A DNA stretch of 64,000 nt from Antedon mediterranea (GCF_964355755.1 NC_092674.1:25260001-25324000); one strand, 5' to 3'; positions 32,701 through 42,724 are shown, numbered from the stretch's first letter. Numbers and translations: made by a program. Notes: generated from the sequence alone by a model not told the origin.

Positions 32701-35700
32701 CTAAACTACATGTGACAGACATAATGGAGCTCCTCGGTTTAATTGTGAACAAAACCTATTTCTCGTTCAATGGTAACATTTATAGGCAAATACAAGGCAT
32801 TGCTATGGGAAGCCCAATAAGTCCTATATTGGCGAACTTGTATCTAGAGTGGCTCGAACATCAAGCCATAAACACGGCACCCACTAACATCAAGCCTGTG
32901 TATTGGAAACGATACGTTGATGATGTATTAGCTATCATCCCCATAGGTACAGTACATACATTTAACACACATCTTAATAACATCGATATAACTGACAATA
33001 TCAAGTTCACCACAGAATCGATGACAAACAACACAATACCTTTCCTGGACATGCTCATCACACTCAATGACAATGGAACAGTTACCACCTCAGTCTATCG
33101 GAAGCCCACTCACACAGACCAATATTTACATTTCAACTCACATCATCCACTCGAACACAAACTGGGGCTTATAAACACGCTTGTGGACAGAGCTGAGAAG
33201 GTAGTGGGAGATATGGATTTGAGGAAAGTTGAGATGGATAACATCAAGAAAGCGTTACACAACTGCCAGTATCCAGAGTGGTCCTTCCAGAGAGTTATGG
33301 AAAACCGAAAAAGGAAAAAGAACAAAGGACACGAACCACAGAAGGAAAAGATCAAGATGCGAGGTAGCATAGGAATCCCCTATGTAAAAGGAATGGCAGA
33401 AAGAATACGACGCACTCTCTCCTATCACAATGTCGGAACCTATTTCCTACCCCAAAATAAAATCAAGAATAGCCTCGTCCACCCAAAAGATAAAATCGAG
33501 AAGATGGATACATGTGGAGTAATCTACGAAGTCACCTGCCGCAACTGTCCACAAGTTTACATTGGGGAAACAGGGAGGGCATTACAAACACGAATCAATG
33601 ATCACAAAAAAGATGTTACAACAAACACGGGGGGAGTAATGACTAGGGCCTCCAGAACATCCACATCTTCGATCATACACAAATCTGCCATTACAGAACA
33701 TGTCATAAAACACAATCATGTACCGAACTGGGAGGCTACCATCTTAACCAAAGAGCCTAAACGCAAAGACAGACAGATTAGAGAATCATTACATATAAGG
33801 AGAAATAAAGAGAAGACCATGAACCGGGACACTGGAGCCCACGAACTCTCGCATTTGTACAATGATTTGATAGACACATCACCTGGCCGAGCCCCGCACA
33901 ACCTCCAACCTACAACCGGAGGCGTACAACGTCATCAACAGATGACGTCAAGAATGACCAAGCTGCATTAACACTCCGCAGTCAGTTGAGAAGGATCTCT
34001 GATAGAGATCGAAACGTTCGAGTAAGTACTCCGTTAACTTGTGCTTTTACAAAAACGAAATTTGTCATCTATATAATCTTATTTATTTATATAACATCTT
34101 TATATAGGATTACATAATCAGGTAAAAGAAAACCAGTTTTTCATTGTGATACTGTCTTAAATGCAAAATAAATCAAGGGAAAATGTTTAGTTTTGTGAAA
34201 AAAAAAGATGAGCTTGATATCTAGCTTTGAATGAAAAAGTATTGTTAGGGAATATTTAATTTCAGTTGGTAGGTTTTTCCATATTTTACCGCCTGCAACT
34301 TTGAATGACAAGTTCATTTTATTAGTAAATACAAAAGAAAACTTAAACTAAATGAACCCTACAACTGTACATAAACATTTTATCACTATAGAAAATAGAA
34401 ATACTCTATGCAAAGCTTAATAATGCATATGAAATACTTCTCCATTCATAATCAATTTTGGTGTCAAAGGCATTCCGTAGATTGGCATTTGGAAACAAGA
34501 ACTATAGTGTACTACACTCATTAAAAAGGTTCAAATATAAAAATATTTCAGTATGGTGTAAAAATATATCTCTAATCCTACCTCTATCCTAATCAGCTAA
34601 TTTTTCTGGCTGTTTTATTTTTATCGTTTTTATTTTTCTTTTTGCTTATTTAATTTGAATCCAGTTAAGATAAAGTCACTGATACCTACAGAATTTGTTC
34701 AGTAATTTGCCTTTAGATTTATATATTATTATATATTATATAAGTCAAAGTCAAAGTTAGAATATAGTATAAGTATAAAAATATTTACATTATTTATTAC
34801 ATTTTACACATTGTTATTTGTGTTGCAACACCAGAGCCGTCGATAGAAAGTAATCCATTCAGAAATGGAACACATTTACAGATGACATGGAAAGCTTCTA
34901 CGTGTGACATAACCGATTATAATGTGACCTACCATTACGAACTGTCAGATGATGGAATATTTCAGCAAGGGATTACAACAGAAACTGAAGTTGTATTTGG
35001 AGGAATAGAGTCATGTAAAGAATATCTATTCACAGTAATGGCGTCATATTTGAATGTTACTGGGACATCTGACACAATACAAATTATGGTTGAATCCGGT
35101 TGTGACAACCCTAGCAACTCGGACCAGAAAGAGGAAGAAGGTTTGCAAAATAAAAAATGTTCTTCCTTGTTTTTCTTTTGGTATCTACTTAGTATAAGTT
35201 CTTAAAAGAAAGACAAATATCTTATCTCAATGAAGATAACATAGTGTGATTGCTTAAAGAAAAGATTGGTGTTTCTATATTCTACTATTAACAAAACAAA
35301 TGTTGAGGTAAAAATGTAAAACAATTCTCGTTTGCAATAATTGTAGGCTCTATTCATTCATAGATCTTAGCCCAACTCGTATGGTGGTCACTACATTCCT
35401 ACAATATAATACATTGCTGCATAGTCTATGTTCTCATTTCCCTGATCTAGCTGTCATGTTGACAAACTTTCAGCTTATATTATATTTTATTTGGTTATAC
35501 CCTTATATTTAAAAAATTACTATTACTGTCATGGATATAGGCCTGATTAAGTTGTTTACTAACAGCATCGAAGAGTTTACCACTAACAGTATCCGCATTA
35601 CTTCTATTATTATTGAATAATAAATGGAATACGTATCTGTAATTTCAGAATCTGGATCACCAATAGGTGTTATAATTGGCTGCCTGGTTCCTGCATTGTT

Positions 35701-38700
35701 GGTACTCGTTCTTGTGCTAATAGTAATTAAACGGTAATATGTGTTTGATATAAATTAGCATTAGGTTTTTCATATATAATAATATGATTGGTGTTTTTAT
35801 TGTTCAGTCTTCTTTTTACGATCTCAGACAGAATCAATATTGAATTAGCGTCTCTTTTTTTAGGCGTAGAAGCAACAAAGGTAATCCTACTGGTTTATCA
35901 AGCCATGCCGTGTCCATCGGTGGTGTGTCTCGTAAAACAAAACAAGAGCAAGATATTGGAGGTAAGTTACTGATTGTAGAGGGACGAGGGAAGTAGGATT
36001 CAAGTAAGTAGTATACAGTATTCATGTATAGGCCAAAGTTGATAGTATTCTTTCTATAAAGAGAACTTACTTTTTAATACATATGATTTTATTCACTCGT
36101 AATATGGCCTCCTTTACGTATAAAGACAGTGCTTTTGAGGAAGTAAGGGGTGCCTATGATAACGTGGGGGGTGCCAGAAACTCTTCAAAGAAATCAGTAC
36201 ACGCTGAAGCTGATGCCGAATATCAACCTGATTTTGATATTGACCAGGAACCCATGTATGGCAACACGCAATTGGAAAATCAAGAATACAAACCAATCGA
36301 GTTATCCAAACTGCATGACTATGTGATGAAGCGTCAAATAAGTGTCGAAAGTGGCTTTGAGAAAGAGTTTGAGGTGCGTTAAAAAGCATTATATTGGTAT
36401 TTACACTCTAACTATAATTAATATTAATCAGTTTAAAACAAAAAATACTTTTCAAACTGCTTGAATTGACACAGGTATAATATATTGTTAGTGCATGTAT
36501 TAAATCCAGGATTCCAGGACAAAAAAAATAATGTTTCCTCATTTCCTTCTTTCGTCGCACAAGCCTTTATCTGCGTTAAACCATTACTTTAACCGTGAAC
36601 ACTTACTCCGTCAGTTTAAGCACGTTTCTTTTTTATATCTAAAGGATCTTGGCAACAAGCCCTTATTCCCCAGCACAGTCGCAAAGTCATCAATAAATAG
36701 GAAGAAAAATCGATATGCGAACGTAATTCCATGTAAGTTAATAATATTTTTTTTTTTGTATCATATATACTATTTATAGTTAATGCATTAATTTTTGGAA
36801 AGATATGTCTTTCTAAAAAGTGTAGTAAAAAGAAGTAATAATGCTTGATTTCATGTACATCTAAATTCCATGCTGAACCTTTTTCCTAAAGTTATTGCTT
36901 AATGAATTAATATTTTAATTCAATTTAGATGACAACACCCGTGTGGTTCTTGACAAGATTGAAAATGTCCCAGGATCCGATTACATTAATGCTTCGTATC
37001 TAGATGTAAGTTAAAAAATGTGCATACCTTTATGTTGAAATGATCAAATTATTAATACAAAAAAATGCTGTTCTGCAAAGAGTATGGTTGAAAGGAAGTC
37101 ATGGCTCTCGGTAGGGAATTCAGTACGAAGAGGGTTACACGACCAGACATAATTATAATTAATAAGAAGCTAATTTACGACAACGTTTAAATATTATTTT
37201 TGTAGTTATGATATCCTATTACTATAATGTTTAATACTTGTTCGTGTAATGGATAAAAGCTGTTTAAAAATATGAAGTTGTACTTTTTCAGGGATATACA
37301 ATACCACGTGAGTTTATCGCATGCCAAGGTAAGCTTTAATTCATATATTACAAATGTATTATCCTTCTTAGTAGAATTTTCCTTGGTGTTTGTATTGTTT
37401 AACTTATTATTTTTAATTTCCAGGACCAAATGTGGCTTCAGTCAACGATATGTGGAGAATGGTCTGGAAAGAGAAGTGTCGAGTGATTGTCGTAGTTACG
37501 AATCTTGTTGAAGGAAACCGAGTAAGGCCTACTATCGTTTTCTAGTATTTGACAGTGCGAAGGTGTCAGTGATAAAAAAGTGTTTTACTGAATACTATAA
37601 AACAATCCATATATTTGCTTGAACAAAGGTTAATATTGTTATTTCTGGCATGTCAGTAAAATGAAAAATGTGTGTCCTTACAGTATAACCCAATTTGTTT
37701 GTTTGTGTAAGTTCCGTATAATTATATGTGGTTAGCTAAATAAAACACACACATATTATTAGAGAGGTTTCGCAATCTTACGAATACGATAACGAAAACG
37801 GATACGTCACGCACACGTATTCGTTTTCGTAAGCCATAAAACAATCTGTTTCGCATGGCAACGAAATATTGAGGCGCGTCCAAAATATGACTGCGGTAAA
37901 TTTGAGCGAAGCGCAGGTACGTGTTGCTTTGTGCTTGGCTGCCTAGGCCTAGCGTAACATCAAAGCGAGTGAGGACTTTAAAAACTATCAAAATTGACTT
38001 GACATTTTAGTAAATTACTTTAGTAAATTACTTTCAATAAATCTATAATTATATTATAATCATGAATCATTCCTGATTCAAATGCAAAATGTGCAAAATA
38101 GATCAAAAACTATACTCGTTTTGTAGTTACGAATATGACTGGTGATATTCGTCAACACGAATACGCTTTACGAATATAAAATGGGGATCAGCTCAAAAGT
38201 TTCACAAATGTATGACGTATCCGTTTTCGTTATCGTATTCGTAAGGTTGCGAAACCTTCCTATTATAATACGGAACAGGTTCGGTTGTATTCGTTTATGT
38301 ATTGTCATATTTTATTTTTCAGAAAAAATGCGAACAATACTGGCCTGACTTGAACAATAGACAGGAATATGCAGAAATATCTGTAACAAATGCTCGTGAA
38401 ACTAACTACGGGCATTATGTGACCCGAATTTTTCAAGTTCAAAAGGTAAAATGCGATAACAGATAGGTTCCTATTTCTTCTACTGATTTTAATACATTTT
38501 ATTTGGAAAAATGTTTTGTTTATTTCTTACTTCAGATTGTATTTTTGTTACTTCATTGCATGCAATAAACCAACTTATTCTATTCTTTAAACGTATATTA
38601 GGCTATGAACTGTTGAACTGTTGACAGTATTAAGCGTTCGTTCCAGTAGGACGTAACGCAAGGACGAAACGCAACACAAGCGTGTTGACCAATGACAAGT

Positions 38701-41700
38701 GTCAGTTTGAATAATCCATCGCTTGTCATTGGTCAACTTACTTACGTTGCGTTACGTCCTTGTGTTGCGTCTCTAGTGGGAACCAAGCTTTAGGCCTAAT
38801 CCGGCGCATCCGACGCATAAGTAATTTATCAAACGTCTAATGGTCTATCTATATGATCTATCTATATAGTTTATAGTGTAACTGTTTTTTTTTAAATGAT
38901 AAAAATCGTTCTGTTTTAATCTTGAAGGTAGAAGATGAAGACAGTATATATAACGTATACCAGTATCATTTCACCGAATGGCCCGACAAGAGTGTTTCCA
39001 ATGCCGTTCCGCAGTTAATCAACTTTATCCAAACGTTTAGAAAAACTCAGCAGAAGTTTTCTAGCAACAGTGTACCAGTTATTGTACATTGCAGGTAATA
39101 TAATCATAATAATACTTTCCACAACAAAATGAGAGAAACTTGTTGAAAAAAACGTTTGTCTGAATTAACAGCCAAGAGTGTTCATTCAGTTCATCATTAA
39201 GATTGATTTATGTATGTTTTACAAAGGTAGCTCTATCAGCTCTACTACAGCAGTACAGCTGACTTGTAGAGGCCCCCTTAAAAGCAGCAATACGAAAATA
39301 TACAAACAAATGATGTTGTGCAATTATTTTAGAAGAATAAAAGACACTTAGCTAGTGAAACAGTTTGTAGAGGAGAAACTATGAAATTATATTCAAACTA
39401 AATTGAGATCTAACCACAAATTTGACTCCTTTTTTTACATTTTTGGTAATATTCAAAATATGTTAGTGCTGGAGCTGGTAGGACGGGAACTGTGATCGCC
39501 ATTGCAGCCATGTTGGATATGTCAAAAGATCAAGGCAAAGTGGATGTGTTCAATTTTGTACGGAATATGAGGCAGAACCGTATTCAAATGGTTCAAACAG
39601 AGGTTAGTCAAATCAGTTATTTCATTTGATTATGTCTATAGATATTAAATTCGTAATTAAGTATACTTAATTACGAATTTAATGTGTAGTGCCATATGAC
39701 AAAATGTCCTACTGCATTTTGTTTATATTGATTGCTTAAGGTATTTTTGGTACTTTTTACCGCCTGCAATAAACTTTTTTCGTGAACAATCACTTAGTCT
39801 AGTAACATTTCGTCATTTGGCACACGAAAACACACAGATCCGCTTATGGCTTTATTAGTAAACAATTCAATTGCATTACTATTTTTAGGAACAATATAAG
39901 TTCATCTATGCCGTTATACTTGAAGAGTTGTTTTGTGGAGAGACTGTGATTCCTGTAAATGATTTACAAAACGAAATACAAAGACAGGCTCAACACACTC
40001 CATCGAGTTTTGATTATCAACTCAAAGTGAGCATCATGATTTTTTGTTGTTGAATATAATATATTGTATAACACAAATAAACTTAAATATAGAAGCACTT
40101 CCTCTTTAACTGTTAGTACAGTTTGCAAATGCTACCATAAATAATAATAATACAAAATAAATGATGGACAATTAATTTTGTGTTGAAAAATGTACCTGAA
40201 ACTCGTATACAACCGTTACACAATTACGTGTTACCAATTTAAAAAACAAACAACTATGGGAGATTATTATGATCTGATCTATTGTATTGTATTGTATTGT
40301 GTGAAACAATAAACTTGAATCCGCACTCTATCAACGAATTAGATGACAATTGACGGTCTACTTTTGTAACCCGTCACTACACTGTGTCTACTGGGAGCAA
40401 TCTTGTGCGATATCATGAATGGACATTTGCTGTGATTTTCTTCTAACCGAACACACTTAATTTGTATATTTTCAGACGTTGAACTGTCTGTTTCCCCTTC
40501 CCGTTGATGATCTTACTTCACACGCACGACAACCTGAGAACGTTTCCAAGAACAGATTCTATGACGTGGTTCCACGTAAGTAGTTTTTGTGGTTGACAAG
40601 AAAAAAAGTGTTAGTCGAGTTTTGCTGATAAAACAAAGCACTGATAAAACCTGATATTATTCAGAAGTTTGTATTCAGAAGTCATGTATTATTATCTCAT
40701 TAAACGTTATCATCAATTTCTACATCAACACGAGCTATACATCTTCTTCATCGTGACAGGATATTTTCAGAATGCATTTGCGAGTAGAGAACCTTCGTCA
40801 ACCGAGTTCTGATTGGTCAGTTTACCAATACTATTAATGTCGGTTACCAAACGGAAAGTTTAGAAATGTCATTTCTTTTCGGTTTTTTTTTGCAGTTAAT
40901 AGAGCTCGTCCATTGTTAATGTCACCATCCGACCGTGGCACTGATTATATCAATGCATCTTTCTGTAACGTAAGAAAACTATATTCTATTTTTAAGCGTA
41001 GAATTTTAATACCATAATAAGCTATTCATCGTATTATCCGCATTAGATCTTCCAAGAATGTTATTTAGTTTTCTAAGTTTTTATTGTCAGGTTCACAAGA
41101 AACCCAACGCGTACATTGTGACACAGGCTCCATTGGCTAAGCCAGCTAATACTGCTGAGGACTTTTGGCGTCTGGTGTTTGACTATAAATCTGAAGTCAT
41201 TGTGCAACTGAATGACAAAGACCAAACCTGTGCCGCCTACCTTCATAAGCAAATAAAGCAGCCAATAAAATTCGGGCAATTTACTGTTACTGTTGTATCA
41301 GTGGTTAAGAAAGAATTTATGATTGAAAGAAAAATATCACTAGAAAATGTAGGTTTTTGTTACTGATATATTGATATTGTTACTGGATTTCGATTTTATT
41401 TGTTACAATAACCACATATGAATTGTTGACGAATTATAATGATCTTCGTGGTACACGTTTTACGATTTATACAGATAATAATTATTTATATCAGAAAAAA
41501 CAAAATTCACAGTCATACTTACTTGTGTGTTTCTTCTTAGGATAACAACGTACGGGAAATTGTTCACTTCGAGTTTAGACAATGGCCAAATGGGAAGAAC
41601 GTTCCCGACGTTGATCCGTTTGTGAGGTTCATCACAAACATTGGAGAGGGAACTTTGTCTAAAAATAAACCAATCATCGTTCACTGCCTGTAAGTACACA

Positions 41701-42640
41701 TCGTATTATCTAATGCTGTTTTTATTTTGAGTTAGAAAAGGATAATGCAGAGTCCTATATTAAGACACCTTTGGAATCGTAACAACATGGGGTCCCCTTA
41801 ACAATACGGTATTTAGTCCCAATGAGTTGGTTGTAGTACGCTCCTCAGTCGCTTCGCGGAAAACTTTCCCCATAATAGGAATATCTCAAATACTGTAAAT
41901 GAGTAGGTTAATTATTCAAATGAAATGTATAGGCCTAAAGACATATAATAAATAATAACAAATTGGAGTTATTTCAAAATAGGAAAAACCCACGAACTGA
42001 AAAACGCATTCTGAAATTCAAAACTGTATTTCATTTCTAAAACCACGTTTTTGTTTTACTATAATTATTTCATTTTTATAAAAGGGATGGAGTTTGTAGA
42101 TCTGGATTGTTCTGTCTAATTCATTCAATGATCGAGAAAATGAGAGAAGACAAGGTGGTGGATGTATTCCAAGCACTTAAAACGTTTCGTTCAACGTGCC
42201 CTACAATGCTGAAAACCAAGGTACTGTATCGTATTTTGTTTATGCTATTTCTACACTTTATACTACAAAACAGAAAAAAAAATAGTCTTTAATTCACCAT
42301 TAATCACCATTGTTGTTAATATATTGAAAACTAAATCTTTTATTGTAAAATATCCTAATTATCTTTTGGTCATGTCTGGTTACAGACTTTGATGATAATT
42401 GGTCTACAAGAGTTTGAAAGAACTTGTCGTTGAAGTGAGCTGTTGCTTGTGTAGAGAGATAATGTCAAACGTTGAAAGCCATGACTTCTATTCTTCTTAT
42501 TTTCACCTTCATTATTGTGTTGCCAAAACTTTTTTTTACTTTTAATGATTCTTATTTTAATTGCATAGGTTCAGTACAATTTCTGTTATGATGCAGCCAA
42601 ATGCTATGTGCAGAATTACCAAGAATATGTCAATGTTTAA
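26687..42640 (+). CDS. Receptor gene 2: Tie-like ectodomain fused to tandem PTP domains
   Basis: Twenty-eight exons join in frame to about 1423 residues: 26687-26771, 27553-27897, 27996-28238, 28397-28531, 28873-29010, 29768-29953, 30169-30309, 30655-30957, 31410-31477, 31659-31896, 34835-35140, 35649-35733, 35864-35961, 36126-36373, 36645-36732, 36929-37005, 37292-37328, 37424-37521, 38323-38445, 38928-39094, 39467-39602, 39889-40026, 40476-40575, 40896-40969, 41091-41348, 41541-41689, 42085-42220, 42569-42640. Layout: signal peptide 1-28, cysteine-poor domain 29-143, Ig 144-224, EGF x4 225-424, FN3 x3 425-729, TM about 732-757, juxtamembrane to about 873, PTP D1 and D2. It should be a type I membrane receptor that removes phosphate from phosphotyrosine. 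The ectodomain order matches Tie1/Tie2 kinases; the catalytic part does not. No lesion is seen. Introns hold a Penelope element and MITEs. Confidence 0.88.
27553..28238 (+). CDS. N-terminal cysteine-poor and Ig-like exons of gene 2
   Basis: Exon 27553-27897 encodes 115 residues with no cysteine; it has FRGYALREDRDIRDLSVGIL and DRVGVFSFEARKGEV. The latter resembles the last strands of the first Ig domain of Tie2, without the cysteines. Exon 27996-28238 encodes an Ig-like domain (VGIGESVTINL, then LRWR, then MKDDGVYECF) that runs into MRLIVR just before the first EGF module, as in Tie receptors. Only one of the usual two Ig cysteines is evident. Confidence 0.75.
28397..30309 (+). CDS. EGF-like block of gene 2 (four exons)
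   Basis: Each exon is symmetrical (phase 1-1) and encodes one module. Module 1: CPVCYNGGVCDDKTGVCICP. Module 2: CGNNNWGRKC and PPDPVGCACINGFTGNDC. Module 3: GADCRQKCNCANDDCN to CSSGFTGEKC. Module 4: CHCKDSEDCNRDGSC to WTGTNCS. Known Tie1/Tie2 receptors carry three EGF modules here, with the same PDP-x-GC-x-C feature in the second. Here there are four. Confidence 0.82.
30655..35140 (+). CDS. Three FN3 domains of gene 2
   Basis: FN3-1 is one exon (30655-30957), with FDVTWILGENYGTG and LIPNTEYQFY. FN3-2 is split over 31410-31477 and 31659-31896, with YVVNARVVNNLDIAGDW, close to the second FN3 of Tie2 (YVVRARV then GEWSEDL). FN3-3 is one exon (34835-35140), with TCDITDYNVTYHYELSDDG. The intron between FN3-2 and FN3-3 carries the Penelope insertion. 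Confidence 0.82.
31923..34072 (+). mobile_element. Penelope-like element with inverted terminal repeats
   Basis: The insertion lies in the intron between FN3-2 and FN3-3 of gene 2. A 12-bp direct repeat, ATAATCTTATTT, flanks it (31911-31922 and 34073-34084). The paralogous intron of gene 3 (60438-61044) is empty. The ends carry 138-bp inverted repeats (31956-32093 and 33935-34072) that match base for base by eye. The left end has an extra stretch of about 33 bp outside the repeat; asymmetric short extensions are known in Penelope. It is in the same orientation as the host gene. Confidence 0.9.
32103..33971 (+). CDS. Penelope RT with GIY-YIG endonuclease, 5'-truncated
   Basis: The frame is open from about 32103 (just after a stop) without an early ATG, so the N terminus is missing. 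Residue numbers count from 32139. It begins in the RT fingers (ILPADKGRSTVIL), then LPKIHKPNWPLRPI, FVSFDVVSLFT (catalytic Asp), GIAMGSPISPILAN, YVDD at 32913-32924 (residue 259) and FLDMLI. A GIY-YIG-type nuclease with GVIYEVTC (about residue 460) and VYIGETGR follows. The 3' end of the ORF runs into the right inverted repeat. The order RT then GIY-YIG identifies Penelope-like elements. No internal frameshift is seen. Confidence 0.9.
   Translation, partial: NLTPKERKAINNLKKDKSILILPADKGRSTVILNTNDYKDKVGTMVSDTNVYELLKRNPTQNYKRKVVNIIGRLFKEKKINYREKEWLFPTAEIVPRLYCLPKIHKPNWPLRPIVDNINTVFYTVAQFLTKILGPLVGNTEHHVTYSGELASELKEIIVKPSETFVSFDVVSLFTKTPVEEALKVVENRLTTDPTLLDRTKLHVTDIMELLGLIVNKTYFSFNGNIYRQIQGIAMGSPISPILANLYLEWLEHQAINTAPTNIKPVYWKRYVDDVLAIIPIGTVHTFNTHLNNIDITDNIKFTTESMTNNTIPFLDMLITLNDNGTVTTSVYRKPTHTDQYLHFNSHHPLEHKLGLINTLVDRAEKVVGDMDLRKVEMDNIKKALHNCQYPEWSFQRVMENRKRKKNKGHEPQKEKIKMRGSIGIPYVKGMAERIRRTLSYHNVGTYFLPQNKIKNSLVHPKDKIEKMDTCGVIYEVTCRNCPQVYIGETGRALQTRINDHKKDVTTNTGGVMTRASRTSTSSIIHKSAITEHVIKHNHVPNWEATILTKEPKRKDRQIRESLHIRRNKEKTMNRDTGAHELSHLYNDLIDTSPGRAPHNLQPTTGGVQRHQQMTSRMTKLH
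35649..36373 (+). CDS. Transmembrane and juxtamembrane exons of gene 2
   Basis: The TM helix IGVIIGCLVPALLVLVLVLI is followed by the stop-transfer KRRRSNKG. Exon 36126-36373 is acidic and tyrosine-rich: EVRGAYDNV, EPMYGNTQLENQEYKP and KLHDYVMKRQ. These are plausible phosphotyrosine/SH2-type sites. The chosen acceptor (ATAAAG before 36126) keeps the frame; the upstream AG gives a stop. Confidence 0.78.
36645..40026 (+). CDS. PTP domain D1 of gene 2 (active-type)
   Basis: The exons 36645-36732 through 39889-40026 encode one PTP domain. It has the substrate-recognition loop KKNRYANVIPY, GSDYINASYLD, the WPD loop (FTEWPDKS), the catalytic HCSAGAGRTG with Cys about 1069 and Arg six residues on, and the Q-loop region MVQTEEQYKF. 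All residues known to be needed for catalysis (Cys, Arg, WPD Asp, Gln) are visible, so it should be an active cysteine phosphatase. The only change in the signature is Ala where Val is usual. Confidence 0.88.
37765..38257. mobile_element. MITE with 44-bp terminal inverted repeats
   Basis: It lies in an intron of gene 2 (37522-38322). The left arm 37765-37808 (AGGTTTCGCAATCTTACGAA onward) is the reverse complement of 38214-38257 apart from scattered mismatches. The interior has no transposase. It ends 65 bp before the exon at 38323. The superfamily was not identified. Confidence 0.75.
38632..38791. mobile_element. Short foldback MITE, copy 1
   Basis: About 160 bp form a long hairpin: TTGACCAATGACAAG pairs with CTTGTCATTGGTCAA, and GGACGTAACGCAAGGAC pairs with a copy near 38745-38765. 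It lies in an intron of gene 2. A diverged relative is at about 42725-42880. Confidence 0.7.
39644..39683. repeat. Perfect 40-bp palindrome
   Basis: Each arm is 20 bp with no spacer (ATTAAATTCGTAATTAAGTA and its exact reverse complement), in the intron after the exon carrying the P-loop of D1. It could extrude a cruciform or be the relic of a foldback element. Confidence 0.85.
40476..42640 (+). CDS. PTP domain D2 of gene 2 (pseudo-phosphatase-type)
   Basis: Exons 40476-40575 to 42569-42640 encode a second PTP domain: SKNRFYDVVP, GTDYINASFCN, NAYIVTQAPL, WPN in place of WPD, and HCLDGVCRSG in place of HCSAG.GRTG. Cys about 1354 and the Arg are kept, but the general acid Asp and the Ser-Ala of the P-loop are changed. 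The C-terminal helix VQYNFCYDAAKCYV is typical of D2. Such D2 domains are usually inactive and regulatory. Confidence 0.85.
42386..42433 (+). CDS. Possible alternative last exon of gene 2
   Basis: After a good acceptor (GGTTACAG) the frame reads TLMIIGLQEFERTCR and a TGA, in phase with exon 42085-42220. Its use would replace the canonical D2 C-terminal helix encoded at 42569-42640. It may be a chance frame. Confidence 0.3.
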   Translation, partial: TLMIIGLQEFERTCR

Positions 42641-42702
42641 TGCAGTGAGGTTATATTGGAGATTTGAAGAAACCGAACACATTGGGAAAAATTATATTTT
42701 AA

Positions 42703-42708
42703 AATAAA
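42703..42708 (+). terminator. Poly(A) signal of receptor gene 2
   Basis: AATAAA lies 63 bp after the stop codon of gene 2, in a short AT-rich 3' UTR. Confidence 0.65.
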
Positions 42709-42724
42709 GTTTCTTAAAGATATT

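Noticed and set aside
36531-36779. 82-codon frame as an independent small gene
   Set aside because: Its middle part (36645-36732) is the first PTP exon of gene 2, with good splice borders and an equivalent at 62965-63052. The rest is intron.
26687-42640. Gene 2 as a Tie receptor tyrosine kinase
   Set aside because: No kinase motifs (GxGxxG, HRDLAA, DFG) follow the transmembrane exon; the exons encode PTP motifs instead.
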